From Polytrichum commune (lineage: Eukaryota > Streptophyta > Polytrichopsida > Polytrichales > Polytrichaceae), in NCBI GenBank assembly GCA_950295325.1, contig OX485808.1, positions 21,906,527 through 21,970,526 of the forward strand: a DNA stretch of 64,000 nucleotides. The letters run 5' to 3'. This document shows positions 23,338 through 35,555 of the stretch, piece after piece. The notes under the pieces were generated by a model. The model was given only the letters and a program-made list of their open reading frames with translations. It searched no databases and was not told where the DNA came from. Made by a program: the position numbers and the translations under genes. The number at the start of each line of letters is the position of its first letter. The stretch's first letter is position 1.

Positions 23338-23904
23338 GGGGCGCTTCACACTATGGCCAAAGGTTGAGAGGCCGTCAATCTCCACCAATTTAATTGCAAG
23401 GAACCAAGAGTTCAGCCTCTCGACCCTTCACACTATGGCCAAAGCCCAAAGGTTGTCACAATTTAAAATGATTACTTTTTGAAGAAGATGATGGACTCTT
23501 GAAGGAAGTTTGGGTCGGACAGGAATGGAAACCCAAACTATGGTCGAGAGGCCATCGGTTTTTTTGTCATTAAATAATCAACCATTGACAAGATCTTGGC
23601 CGTTAGATTGGAGGGGTTATTTTGAGCAAGGAATAAACTGGGATGCTCTTTTGGTTTTGGACTTTGGGCTCGGTCTTTGGAGGCTTCACACTATGGCTGT
23701 CCAAGTCGGGAGGCCATGGGAGTTCATGGCCAAAAGTTTGGACTTTGGGCTTGGCCTTTGGAGGCTTCACACTATGCCCAGCTGAAGGCTCCACTTACTA
23801 TATTTTATTGTCTATTTTCAACTCATTTCTTTGGACTCTCAACAAAGTTTGGCCACTCAATCCCACGGCCTCTCGACTTGGACGGCCATAGTGTGAAGCG
23901 ACCC
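23338..23904. mobile_element. PIF/Harbinger-type MITE, TTA target duplication
   Basis: The inverted ends GGGGCGCTTCACACTATGGC (left) and GGGTCGCTTCACACTATGGC (inverted right) continue into GAGAGGCCGT. TTA flanks exactly at 23335-23337 and 23905-23907. The 567 bp interior has several more CTTCACACTATGG copies in both orientations, so the two halves fold on each other. It is related to the termini near 10970. Confidence 0.9.
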
Positions 23905-23919
23905 TTAGCCAACATGTTT

Positions 23920-24080
23920 GCCTCAACTTTTCAAAAGGAATATGTGGTAGCAAATTATTGGTTTCTAAGGATGAAATCTCCAAATAACTACCCAAAAGGG
24001 ATGAAATTTCCATGTTGTGGATGTAGACATACATTTTCATCCAATATATATGTTCATTATAATGTGAGTCTATACCTTCT
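23920..24080 (+). other. unrecognised short coding-like stretch
   Basis: The plus frame includes MKFPCCGCRHTFSSNIYVHY, with a Cys/His cluster after MFASTFQKEYVVANYWF. No stop occurs for about 50 codons, but I do not recognise the family and no splice-consistent neighbours are evident. Confidence 0.25.
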
Positions 24081-24254
24081 TTGAAGATGTGTCAAATTTA
24101 ACAAGCAACGTTTGTTGTCTTTATTTATCCCAAGTGACCATATTCAAGCACCGGTACTAATAAGTAGCCCCTACTAAGGCCCCCATCAATCCCTTTTTAG
24201 GTGACCTAAATTTTGGACTTGCGCAACTCCTAAATGATGTTCCGTTCAATGAAC

Positions 24255-24476
24255 AAGGAGAATCAACCGCTAGTTTCAGATGAACCCCTTGAGTTTGGAA
24301 AATAACCGGTTGAAGTTCAAGACTTCCGGAAACTTACCCACCATTTAAGAGGAATCTATGGAATATACCCCCACATTACTAAAGAAAAATGAAAAGATTC
24401 CACCATGTAACCGGCTGGCCTTGAATACACTACGATTTTGACCAATTATGCCCATAAATCTTCTCAGACATTGTTT
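24255..24476 (-). repeat. dispersed repeat R2, minus-strand copy
   Basis: Its complement follows the 18936-19140 copy from GATTTATGGGCATAATTGGT to ACCGGTTATTTTCCAAACTC, then ends in TTCTCCTTGTTCATTGAAC. Confidence 0.7.
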
Positions 24477-24579
24477 CCATGAATCCCTAATTACGGTTCG
24501 GGTCATTTACGAAACCACCACTTTCTTGGAGTGGCCTTGGGGCTCTTAACAAGCTCTAATCGATCCAGTCATTTTGGCT

Positions 24580-24781
24580 AAAGTAGGATGTAATTATGAC
24601 ACACCATCTCCATGAACCCATTCATGATTTTGAGTGAAACATGAAGTGTAGGGGGTGTAATGGGAATGTTTCATATGTCCCTCAAACTCATGAATGGGTT
24701 CATGGAGATGGTGTGTCATAATTGCATCCTACTTTATGAAACATTCCCCCTACACTTCATATTTCACTTAAAATCATGAAT
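24580..24781. repeat. interleaved inverted repeats (A-B-A'-B')
   Basis: Arm A (24580-24634) pairs with A' (24681-24735) over 55 bp with two mismatches. Arm B (24632-24675) pairs with B' (24735-24770), with an 8 bp bulge. Because the order is A-B-A'-B', the two stems cannot nest. B' also continues into an inverted copy of the A-B junction. Confidence 0.85.
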
Positions 24782-26164
24782 TGCAATTATGGAACATTGA
24801 GTGAAATATGAAGTTAAGTTTACTCTGTCGGTGGAATTAGGGGTTGGCAACTTGATGCCGCCAATGACCAGCAACGGCGTGTTGTCTGGGCCTGCGAGCA
24901 AGCACCTTCATTGCTAGTTGAGAGCCACATGGCTGTTGTGATGAAGTAGGTAGTTAGGGTGCTTGTTACATGGCCACATTGTAGGGGCATCGGTAGGTTT
25001 CAACACAATGGGGTAGGTCGCTATTAGATTTTGCAAGGTTGGTGACTTACCCAGAAGGTTGCAACATGAGCAACCACAATCAGAGCCAAGTTTCAAATCC
25101 GGCCCTCGATGATTTGCCATTGCGGCATAGTAGAGTCGATGATGCATTTCCACCTTATTTTCTCACGTGAGTGTAGTTCATAATCGGGGATCCTCACATC
25201 ATTTGTATGCAGAGGTACTTCTTTTGAGTTTCCACTTGCATCACAACATCTCATAGCTTCAACGTGAGTTTCAATTTCAATCATTTTCAAATTCGATGTT
25301 GTCATTTCTTCCTTTCTAGTTTCGATTACGATCATCGATTAAGCGGATTCATAATGTGTATGGAAATTTCTTTGCGAGGTTGGTTGTTGGTTTGTGCCTG
25401 CATTTTAGATTCCATGCATTTTGGTGTCAAGGTCCACTCCATGTCCTTTGCATTCTCCTCAATTGGGTCATAGGCTTTCTTTTCAATAGTTTATCCATAC
25501 CAATGGTACTCTATGCATGATTTGGTTCTTGTTGCCTACTAAATTATTAAGTTGGTCAATGATACAATGAATCCTAGTCCCATTGTCTTTGGGCCTTGAT
25601 GCTTGTTTTGCATGTGTTTGCAAGTATATCTCTTCCAATATATCAATGCCTACAAACGTGCATGGTTGACCTCCAATCACTCAATGCAAAATTCCATCTT
25701 ACCCACCACTTGGTGTTGGGGTGCAAGGTCGCTTGAGGCATTCGCCCAAAGAGGTGATTCTTCTCAAAGGTTTCCTTGGGCAAGGGGGTGGCACCAAAAT
25801 CTGAATTTTTTTAATACTTTACATTTTTCTCCATAAATCCTTATAGCCCAATTTGGTTGCCCATTTTAACCCACATTCCTTATCCCGCGTACTCTTTGGC
25901 CGATGAATGGCTTGGGTTTGAGTCCGAAAGGATTCATGGGTCTTATAGTGCAAATTGGAAACGGGCTTCGTCCCAAGGAGCTCCCCTTCCAACGAGGCCC
26001 TACCCCACATTGATGGCCATGGAGGTGAACAAATTTTGACTGACAACACCAAGGTGGCCCATAGCAACACCCAATTTTTTGTGAAGAAGCAACTTTCACA
26101 TGCTCGTACACAAATGACATGACTATATCAATTTAATTTACCACATGGTTTTTGTTTCACAACA
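24782..26164. other. no recognisable gene
   Basis: Multiple overlapping short frames on both strands (for example around 25819-26120) have no motifs. No element ends are seen. Confidence 0.5.
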
Positions 26165-26360
26165 TTATGGTAGTAGTTGGTTGCACTTTAGTAATCGACT
26201 ACACATAAGTAGTTGGCCCTATAGTCGACTATTCACATTAGCAATCGGCTGTCGCAGTAATAATCGTTAGCATATAAGTAGTCGGCCCTTTAGTCTATTG
26301 CTTATTTGAGCAGTTGATTATTATTGGGAGTAGTTTTTCTCTGTAGTCAACAATCGGTAA
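26165..26360 (+). repeat. degenerate tandem repeat
   Basis: Three loose units of about 70 bp share AAGTAGTTGGCCCTATAGTC, GTAATCG and GACTAC words. Confidence 0.5.
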
Positions 26361-26929
26361 AGCAATTGACTTCACATAATTGCACATTCCAACCACACAT
26401 CCCAATCATACACCCCAATCACACACTTCAATTTTTAGGCTTCTATCCAACTCCAATGGAGCATAATGTTGTCTATGGAAAAAATGTTGTGTTCCACATT
26501 TCCATTGTGCAATTCTGACATGAGCCATATCAAAGCCGACGACAACATTACCATCTTCTTCCGGAAACCTTTCAACTTGGTCCCATTGTTGTCGTGATGT
26601 TGGACCCATGAACATAACGTAGTCATTTGGTCAGTGCACTCTCTCTCATATATTCATTCCTTGTAGACTTCTCTCATTCCACCATAGTATGTAGCATGCA
26701 TTGGACTCACCACTGATCAACCAAAACTTGATGAAGCCAGGATGTGCGTTCTTGAAAACGAATGCCTCAACACTAACTTGGATCCAAGCTGCCCGTAGAT
26801 TGGTGGTCTTTGGAGTTTTGGGGGCCCGTGGTATATTTGGAGACAAATGTTCGTCACCCTTTGTGAACCCTTTGAGTGGTCCACCACTCTGCGGGATCAC
26901 TTTTAGTTAGAATGTTAGCATTAAAAGTT

Positions 26930-28700
26930 AGAATTGATAGGGAATTTAGGGAAAATTAGTTCATTTAGCATTTAGCCTAGAAGAAGGAAGGTCAAAATGA
27001 AACTAAGTAGTGCTAGAAGATAGCAAAGTAGAAAAAATGTGCTAGCTAGTAAAAACAACTAGCTAAGCAAATATTAGTAGATGCTAGTTATTAAGCAAAT
27101 GTTAGTAGATGCTAGCTAAGCAAGTGTTAGTTTATTAGTTAGTGTGAGGCACACAAGACTATTGGAGGTGTTTTACGTAAGAAGATAAAATCGGCGTGAA
27201 GAATTTTGAAGAAAAAAAGAAAGAGAGCAAGGGGGATACTTGCCCACTTGGCCCCTTGCCAACTCGATGGCGGAAAAATTAGAAAGATTTCTAAAGGTTT
27301 TTTGTCGGAGCCACCTCGGCGAGAGGGTGGCAACCTCAACCGGGAAAACCCCCGAGCCAAAATTTCGGGAAAGGGTTTGAAAAATGGATCCGGTGGAGGA
27401 GGGGTCCAACCCTTTTGTGAGAGGGTTTAAAAACCCCTCCTTCCACCTTGTAGCTCTCGCTCTTTCTCTAGTTTTTGGGCGAAGCCCTGCTTCAATGTAG
27501 TTAGGAAAAAATCCTTTAGCATGTATTCTCAATGGTCTAAAAGAAAGGCTTGAGAACCTCCTCTACTCTCTCTCTCCTAGTTAGGTTGTGTGTTTATTAA
27601 CACACCAACAAAATTATTCCTTCTTTTGTAGAGGTAGGTTGGATGGTAGAGTTTTGAGTAGAGGCATTATAGACCTCATCTGCCAATGCCCTGAAGGCTT
27701 AGTTCAAAAGCTAGAACAAGATACTTATCATTTTTCTCTTAGAGAGATTTCATATAGCCATCCATAGCCGTTTCCCATTTGTGATTTGGTTGAGATGACA
27801 ATTAGTTATGGATTTTCAAAGATGGAGTAGAAAAACTGGGTGGTCTTGTGGGTAGCGGCTGCTGGATCAGACCTGCGACCCCAATAGGAATTTTAATTCC
27901 AAGAAATTATATTTTTCCCAAGTAGAACTTTTGTGTAGCTTTCCAAAATGGCTTAGAACATTTGATTTGAGCATGATTTGAATTAGATATGAATTGTGCA
28001 AGATGGGACACATAGTTTGAGAACTTTTGGTTGACTGCTGCATTACAGAGGACCTGCTGGGTTCACTTCGGCTTACCTTTCTAATCACATATTTTTATCA
28101 AATACATCTTTTTAATATCTCTCCAGGGTCATATAGAACGTTTGATTTGACTAAGATTTGAATTAGATATGAATTGTTGAAGGCGAGATACATAGTTTAA
28201 GCCTTCTTGATTGACTGCTGTGTTACAAGGAGTCCGCTGAATTTCTATTAGCTTAACCTGCTGATGTCATAATTTTTCTAGTTAGAGCTTGTTCATAGCT
28301 TTCCAATGGTATAAGGAAAGCCTAGATCCAAGTAGTAAGGAATGTGCTATGAATTTTTGAAGTTAGAAGGTAGATAGGTGGGTTGGAAGGGTCGGTTGAA
28401 TCGACCTCACACTTCCAACCCTCATAACTTTTGCATTTCTTATCCGATTAGAGTGATTTTTAGATCATTGGAAAGATAATTTGGTGCACTAAGTATAAAT
28501 ATTATGCTTAAGATTAAATTACAGGGCAGAATAACACTTTATATTTTAATTGTTAACTAAGGTACGCTTACTACCAAACTAGTTACAAAGAAGGAGGCAA
28601 GGTTGACGCTCGGAAAGTGGAGCAAGGAAGGAGGTAGCGGCTCGGCCTACATCAAGCCCAAATCAACCGAGGAAAATTGAGGTAAATTAACTAACCTTAA
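26930..28700. repeat. LTR-like non-coding repeat region
   Basis: It begins with short direct repeats of TTAGTAGATGCTAG (27060-27125), then a G+C-richer segment around 27230-27430 that reads open on both strands without motifs. Two tandem ~180 bp units at about 27905-28260 share TTTGATTTGA and GAATTAGATATGAATTGT. The tail holds CATAACTTTTGCATTTCTTA, a style frequent in plant LTR retrotransposons. No LTR pair or pol domain is present, so it may be a solo or broken LTR. Confidence 0.4.
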
Positions 28701-29699
28701 GCCTTCCATTTAGGATTGGAGGGAGCACGGCTAAGGTACGCATCTCTAAACCCACTCACCTATCTCGTAAGGTCAAGTGGCTTGACCACTTGACCGCCAA
28801 GGGAGTACCCAATTCCATTATTTTCGGGGCCCTTGGTATGTTTTGTGGTAGTAGCTTCATTTATTAGCAAGTTTCGTGTGTGGTAAGTCGGATTAATCAC
28901 CGACACGACCACTCTGAATGTTGTTGGTGGAAAGGTGGGGTTAATGACCCGCGAATCCACTATTATGTTGTTGGCCCCATAGATTGGGAGTAATGGCCCC
29001 AATTTATGAAGATTGCGCAACAGGTTGAACCTACAGGTCGCCCGTCACCTTGGTCCCATTGAGTTGCATTTCGTGGTCTATCCAGTGTAAACACATTTAA
29101 CAATCAAAACATACAAAATAAATCGTAAATCCTTGTTGGCAAGAGACCCGAGGTAAGGGGTGATGCCTAATATGTTAATGTAGTAAGTTAGGACGTGCAA
29201 ACAAAAGTAAGTAATTAAGAAGGAATTTGTGTGAAGGGTGGGACTTAGGCCAAGTTCCCCCGCTTAGAAAACTAAATAGAACTAAATAAAGAAATAGGAA
29301 GAATTGAATGGTCCATCAAATTGTCGTTATTCCGTTCGTTGAGTTAGGGTGGTATGAGTCACACCCGGTTGGGTGTATCAGAACCATCCCAATTCACAAA
29401 TTAGGATTGCCTTGGTTTCAAGGCTGGTGCGTCTGCGCGTAGAATAGGTTGTAGGTTAAGGTTAGAACTAGATATGAAATTGGTTAGTGGAGTTTAAAGC
29501 CACACTAGTAAAAAACTAAGGCCTAACCTCCGGAGGTACTACGACGCATATTTAATCTCCCTTAAAAATCTAACTACTCACGTTATACACCTATCATCCG
29601 GGTTCGGCTTGGGCGCCTGCAAATGCAGGCCACCTTCACCGAAGGGCTTGTGTGATACTTTTAGGCTCCCTCGAAAGGGGGTGGCCCAAAAGTACCACA
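28701..29699. other. no recognisable gene
   Basis: Moderate GC with occasional palindromes (for example CCTCCGGAGG near 29528) but no domain or terminal repeat. Confidence 0.45.
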
Positions 29700-30360
29700 C
29701 CCTTAATCTTCATCTTGATAATCTCCCTTAATCCCCATTTTTTTCTTGCTCTCCAAGACAACCACCTTTGCCATATTGGGAATTCAAAGTAATTGGCATG
29801 GGCAAGATGCCCTATATTATTTCTCCAACTTATATTCCTTCCAAGGAATTGCTCTGCTAGCCATCTTGGAAAACCCTTTGGTGCAGGATTCCCACCATGC
29901 AAGCAATGCATGCATTTTCGTTGCTTGAGGGTAAACCACCTCAGCTATTTCAAGGGGGGGGGGGGGTTGGGGACATTATCAACCAATTGCTTGAGGTTGA
30001 AGACTCCAGTTTGGGCCTTATTCTTCATCCAAAAATCAAAATATGCGAGATTTTGATCCTTCATAAATTTGGGTGCATCTACTACATATCTAATTGCTTC
30101 CTTAATTTACTTCGGCATGTGGTCAGCCACTTGATCTTTTGGATAATACATGAGAAATTTCCATTTGATGTCGCCTGCATTGTTACACACATACCAGTCT
30201 AGGATGCCGTCATGAACCCTTTTTGTTATAGCTTCCAAGAATTTCACCTTACACTTCCCCCTCTTGATGAATGACCCCAAGGCCTTAGAAGGTCCTCCTT
30301 GCCCACACATGAAGTGGCATGCATCACGGTATGATAAATGCAAGCCCATTACCACCTAAC
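29700..30360 (-). pseudogene. decayed coding region of unrecognised family
   Basis: The minus strand from 30355 is open through SYRDACHFMCGQGG, KRVHDGILDWYVCN and DIKWKFLMYYPKDQVADHMP to a stop, then continues in the same frame with IKEAIRYVVDAPKFM, FDFWMKNKAQTGVFNLKQL and, past a poly-C tract, further codons with frame changes. The amino-acid composition and the single stop across about 110 codons look like a decayed real gene, not chance. I do not recognise the family. Nearby elements suggest it came from a mobile element. Confidence 0.4.
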
Positions 30361-30481
30361 CTAGGTGATTATGCATTCTATCAAGATGTCCAAGTGGCTT
30401 CTATTGTCATGACCTTGTACATGTTTACTGACATGTTGTGGTGATTAGTAGTTTGCCCTAACTAGCCTGATTAGCCACTAC

Positions 30482-30872
30482 CAGTGTTCAAGATTGAAGT
30501 CCTCATATGACTTTCATTTTGAAGGACTCTCAAATTTCAGCCCTTCAGTCGAGGGTTGGTTCAAATCCAAGATGTCAATCCAAGAATATAGAAATGAAAT
30601 ACAAAACTCATATTAAATTTGTACATGAATTATATGGTATATGTTTTCATTATAATGTGAAGAATTAGGAATCAACCATCTAACTCCATTTCTTGTAGTG
30701 ACAATGCCCTACGATTGTTGGTTCTTGTGGCAAGAAAATCATATTGAGCACTTCAAGTGACGTCTTCGTTTTCAATTTGGGGTTGCGTTTTGAAGGGTTG
30801 TTTTGAGAGAGGTATACTTTGAAGGGCCAAATCGCGTTTGAAGGGCATTGATGACTTCAATCTTGAACACTG
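30482..30872. mobile_element. hAT MITE, exact 8 bp target duplication
   Basis: Twenty-bp perfect inverted ends CAGTGTTCAAGATTGAAGTC lie at 30482 and, inverted, at 30872. The 8 bp GCCACTAC flanks at 30474-30481 and 30873-30880. The 391 bp interior is non-coding and carries repeated TTTGAAGG motifs near both ends, likely subterminal sites. Confidence 0.96.
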
Positions 30873-30969
30873 GCCACTACTTTTACAAAAGCACTTAAGA
30901 AGGTCCCGGGTTAGATCGCCCGCCCCTCCCATGCCTCCTTCATTGCCCAGTCTTCCTACCCGCAGTTAC

Positions 30970-31154
30970 GTGGGAAATCTTCCCTGTTGGGAACCAATGT
31001 GACAATACCCAATCACTTAAGCCATTAAGGTCCTTTAGCATGTGAAAGAACTCCATCAATTAACTTGGGAATAATGAAAGTGATGTCAACTTGAATATTT
31101 GTAATTTTGACCGGGTATTGTCACATTGATTCCCAACGAGGAAGAGTTTCCAGA
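30970..31154. repeat. foldback with ~32 bp arms
   Basis: The arm at 30979-31010 (CTTCCCTGTTGGGAACCAAT then GTGACAATACCC) pairs with 31113-31144, with three mismatches; weaker pairing extends outwards. TGTTGGGAA is a common start of Copia LTRs, so this might be two facing LTR ends, but its small size favours a MITE. Confidence 0.7.
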
Positions 31155-32190
31155 CATGTGCGGATAGGACGACCAGGCAACAAAGGGGATGTGAGATGGG
31201 CGGGGCCCAGCCGAATGAAGATGTGATCTAGCCCGGGGCCTTAAGAAGTGCACCATAAGTGCATGATGCCCACGAAAGTGCCCGGAAATAGCCTGCATAT
31301 TGGTTGTTAGTAACTAGAGCGATTTACCCAACTTGCTACCACTGTCTCATATGGCCGGAAATGTGGGTAGATAGACTTAGCTTATGCCCCCTTCCCACTT
31401 GACTTTAGCTAAGACTAAAAGTTGGTTCTAACAACCCGGCCTTCACACCATCGACATTATCTAGTGCCAAGCCTAGTTGGCAAATGATGTGGCATGGCTT
31501 AAAAGTGGAGGTTTTAAGCCTCAAGCACGCACCGACCCTCCCATTGGTACCTAAACATGAGGCAAGAATGTAGGACCTTTAAAAGTGTTGCCTCCCGCCC
31601 TTGGGATTGGTTGCTTTTTAGTCTTGGTTGTGAGGGCACGAGGAGTTTCATTAACAAAAACTGATGGTAAGATAGATGAGTACTGTAGTAAGGCATTTGG
31701 GGATGGGACAAAAACTGCCCAACATTCATTGCTTGGTAGGTAAAACAATGGACGTGTGTGAAAGCTACTTAACTAAGGGCCGTACCCCACTGGGGGCATG
31801 CACTTCTATTCCAAGCCGATGATTGGCCCGTCAGGCATTTCAGCTGCCAAACTGGGGGCAGTCCCGGTGGCAGTCCCGGGGCGGGAATCCGAGCTGGCAG
31901 CTCCGTTCCCCGGGCCCAACTTCCAGCCCTCCCCGGCTGGCACTTGCACCCCCGCCGGTGCCGGGAAGAAAATCCCCCCCCCCCCCCCCCCCGTGTGCAC
32001 CCGCTCCCGCTCCCAGGTCTGCTCCGATTCCAGGAGCTTCTCCGGCACTGTGGCAGCACAGTGTTGCTGGTCGCCATCGGTACTCCGTCGTGTTTACTTT
32101 GATTTAATTTTTTTTCTTGGTTTTTTCTTGGTCATTTGGTTTTCCTTCTCGACAAGTACCCATTCCATTGTACATTGGGTTGTGTTCTTC

Positions 32191-34139
32191 ATGGAGTCAC
32201 AAGGGAATTTGCCGGAAGCATGTGGTCCCAATGCGAGTGTTGTGACGGGTGGAATTCCCCTTGTCGCAATTTCCGGACAAAGGCCTCCCATTCCTCCCAC
32301 TCCATTCTTTCATGGCTTTAGGGGGTCAGAGAATCAATTGCCATTCTTATATTCCCATTCCTACATGCCTCCAATTCCAAGTTTAGGGTTTGGTGCTCCC
32401 GTGCAAGGCACTCCTAGCGCCACAATTGACCTCACGGAAGGGGAGAAAAAACGAGCCCCCCAAGAATCGGTCCTTGACCACTCCAAGCCTGCCAAGAAAC
32501 GGAGAGCCCCCAAGAAGAAACCGGAAATTGTCGAATTGGACGATGCCAAAGAGGATGTGGAGCTTTTGAAAAATGCTCACCATTGGAGGGACCATTGGGT
32601 CATTCATCTCATATCCGTTCGGGGGGAGATGCAAAACACATTCAACGCCCCGCCAAAGCAAGGTGTGCCTCTTGAATTTCTTTTTTTTTCCTTTTTTTTT
32701 CCCTTTTTGTTGTACATTTGGCGCTTGATGTGTACATGGCAAGTACAGGTCGCACTCAAATCATTCATGTATTATAACACATAGACATGTTCAAATCACA
32801 TAATTATTAAGTATTGTGGACAATCTCAATGTGCACTACATCACTCCATTCTAAGTTGTGTAGAATTGTTCTTTGGTATGAATGTACAAGGATAAGATGG
32901 ATGGATTATCTGTTCCAAATTCTTTGTTTGAGGTGCCGCCCCGGATTCAAAACTCTTGTCTATCTCTCTATCCATCTTTCCATTAGATTTTCCAACACCT
33001 ACGACCTATTTTCGTTGCCTCACTAAATAAATCGTGCACATTTATTGAATTAATTATTTTTTATTTATTTTTTAGTATCACAAGCTTGCAACTTTGTGAA
33101 TTTTATTTCTTTTGTATTTGTTTTTTCTTTATTTGTTGTAATCAGTCTGCACACTGTATTAGGGCCTGTAATCTGCCTTTCAGGGCCTGTTAATCCTAGC
33201 TGTAATCAGAATCTGCAATCAAACTGTAATCAGTCTGTACCCAGACTGTAATCAGTCTCTGTAATCAGACTGTCTGCAGACTCTGTAATCTGCTGTCTGC
33301 CCACTGTAACCGACAGACTGCACTGTTTTTTTACCGGCAGCAGACTGCACTTCAAATTCCCGGCAGCAGACTGCAGACTGTCTGCACAGTGTTCTGCTGT
33401 CTGCAGATTATAGACTGCTGCAGTTTTCAATTTTTTTATTTTTGCTTCAGACTGCGCTGTTTTTGAAATTCAGATTTGAAATTAACCATGCCAATTGCCT
33501 ACATATTTTTCATCTTCAGATTGTTTCGTTCAATGTTAACACGAATTTCGTTCAATTTCATTCTCAAATGGTTTGGTTTCGTAATGGCATTGCCAAGTAG
33601 TAGTTCGCATTCTTGTAATTAAATAATAGTGTGTTGTTGGCATTTGTTGTGCAGGTGTGGACAATTGGGCCCGGTTGCACACGAAACTTGTGTCCCTCTG
33701 TCCGGATTTCACAAAGGACAGCGAGGCTTGCAGGAAGAAGTGGAGTACCATATATAACGACTACAAGGAGGACAAGGCCATGAATATGCGGTCCGGATCC
33801 GACCGCTCCGAGAAATGTCGTTGGTATCAACTCGTGGATGAGTTCATGTCTGATAGGGCACATGTTGTTTCACATGCGCACGCGAGTGCGATGGCCCCGG
33901 ATGGTCCGAAGGCCGCAAGCGGATCAATCACGAACTCCATGCATCATAAGAGTGGTGAGAGCACTTCAAAATCTCCCGAGCCTAAGCGCAAGGACGACAT
34001 TTTTCTAGAACGATGTCTTGCTAGAATTGAGGACAATAGCAAGAATCTTATGGATAGTTTGAAGGAAAGTGATGACATGAAAATGTCTTTATTGATTAGT
34101 ATGCAACAAACAATGGCTAAACTAGTAGAGAAACTTTGA
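32191..34139 (+). CDS. PIF/Harbinger Myb/SANT (trihelix-like) accessory protein
   Basis: Two exons, 32191-32662 and 33655-34139, with a GT-AG intron in phase 1, give about 318 residues with no stop. Residues ~1-90 are Pro/Gly-rich; a basic nuclear-signal-like stretch (KPAKKRRAPKKK) lies near residues 100-112. The Myb/SANT-like trihelix spans the splice junction: HWRDHWVIHLISVRGEMQ, then NWARLHTKLVSLCPDF, then ACRKKWSTIYNDYKEDK. The C-terminus (NSKNLMDSLKESDDMKMS and on) looks coiled-coil. In PIF/Harbinger elements this protein binds subterminal DNA and helps import the transposase. An in-frame ATG at 31798 exists, but the extra 131 residues are low-complexity across a poly-C tract, so 32191 is preferred. 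Unlike the partner transposase it appears intact. Confidence 0.8.
33140..33430 (+). repeat. CTGTAATCAGTCTG-like repeats inside the Myb-gene intron
   Basis: About ten degenerate copies of words such as CTGTAATCAGTCTG and CAGACTGCA, with CTGCAGAC inversions, crowd the second half of the intron. Similar CTGCAG/GGCAGACTGCC words recur near the element's right end (35660-35720). Confidence 0.6.
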
Positions 34140-34152
34140 AAACATGTTGTCT

Positions 34153-35555
34153 CTATTCTACATCATCAATGAAAATTTGAGCTATGGAAGCCTTTGTCTT
34201 TGCCATCCAAAGACTCTTTGCTATGCTATTTCGTCTTGCGGACAACTCTTTGAATGACTTTCCGGTAGTGCTCATTGAAATTTCGAATGCCAAAGCGTCT
34301 TCTTGCTTTAGGTATTCTAGCGTTTCTCGTGATTGGTCGTCAATCCCGGCCAAATTATGCAAAGCCTCGTTCGCCACAGCCATTCGCTCGCTCCTGGATG
34401 AACCCGGTACGTTTGGGATGGCCAATCCGTTGTGCACCTCATCGGTGACCTCCCGCATTCATTCTTCTTTCCAAAAGGTGTCACCAAAAATTATGCACAT
34501 GTTGTGCAAAACCAAGCACGTTGTCACCAAGTCGGGTACGTTCTTCAAATGCACATCTATTCTCTTCAAAAGGATTCGCCATCTACCTTTCAGCATTCCA
34601 AACGCTCGTTCGACGCACATGCGTGTTGAACTTTGGACAAAGTTCCAATGATATTCTTCTCGCGAAAGCCTGTCTTTGTGCCCCTTAAAAGGTGCCAACA
34701 TCCAAGGACGACACGGATAAGCTGCATCACCAACCAAAGTATAGGGCCAAAGTTTGCCTGCCTCACAGTACTGACCTATAGCAGTCCTACCCCAAAGGTT
34801 CGCATCATGCATCGAACCCGCCCAGCCTATGTCGAAATCCCAAAACAAACATTTGGCCGACACAATGCCTTGCAAAAGGACTGAATGAAATCCCTTGCGG
34901 TTGTAGTAATCTGGAGCATGTAGTCGAGGTCCAATGATGGGAATGTGAAAGCCATCCATTGCCCCCACCACGTAGGGAATCTGGTGCAAGTCTTGGAACT
35001 CTTATGCATATCTTTCCATAACGGAAGAAGAGGGCCAATTGATGAATTTCCTTAGCAAATTTTTTTTATGGCACTACAAAATTGGGAGACTGCTAGTTGA
35101 CTAGAAGAAAGCCCAATTTTGTACAAATCGGCAATGCACGACATGGAATTACCTGTGGCCAATCTAGAAATTGCTACAGCCACCTTTACCTGGACTGGAA
35201 TGGCCAAACGCAACCTCGTGTCTTGTCGGTGCAAGTCGGGTGCGAGAGTTGTACACAAGTACTCAAAAGTTGAAACGTCCATTCGCATGCGGCCTTTGAA
35301 CTCCCTCGCATTGAAGGAGCCCAAAAGATTTTGATCGAAAAATCCTGGTTTGTGCAACCCTCGATCATGAGCCCACAAACGTTGTTGTTGTCTCCCACTC
35401 CACGACTTCAACCCATGCATCGCAAGTGTCAACCCTATTTGTTGAGCGTGCCACAGTAAAACTTTCTCTTTCTCTCTGGATATGGACTCCATGGTGGCGA
35501 ACAAAGTGAGTTGTAAGACTAGCAAAATAAGGAGCTTATGGACATCGGGGTCCAT
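34153..35555 (-). pseudogene. PIF/Harbinger DDE transposase, decayed
   Basis: From the ATG at 35555 the frame runs through a charged N-terminus and a helix-turn-helix-like region (MDVSTFEYLCTTLAP; IADLYKIGLSSSQLAVSQF). A one-base loss in an A8 run near 35060-35067 then breaks the frame. The DDE_4-type core follows in another frame: YVVGAMDGFHIPI (first Asp), DYYNRKGFHSVLLQ, GWAGSMHDANLWG, LVGDAAYPCRPWMLAPFKG (second Asp), RMCVERAFGMLKGRWRIL (Glu) and LHNMCI. Two in-frame stops also occur: TAA near 35004, where Gln is usual, and TGA at 34459-34461, where Trp is usual; the remaining 101 codons run to 34153. About 468 residues if whole, normal for the family. All three catalytic residues survive but the frame does not. 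Confidence 0.95.

Noticed and set aside
31798-32190. In-frame upstream extension of the Harbinger Myb gene and overlapping GC-rich open frames on the other strand
   Set aside because: The translation is low-complexity, Pro-rich and crosses a C17 tract; the openness follows from GC content within the element's subterminal region.
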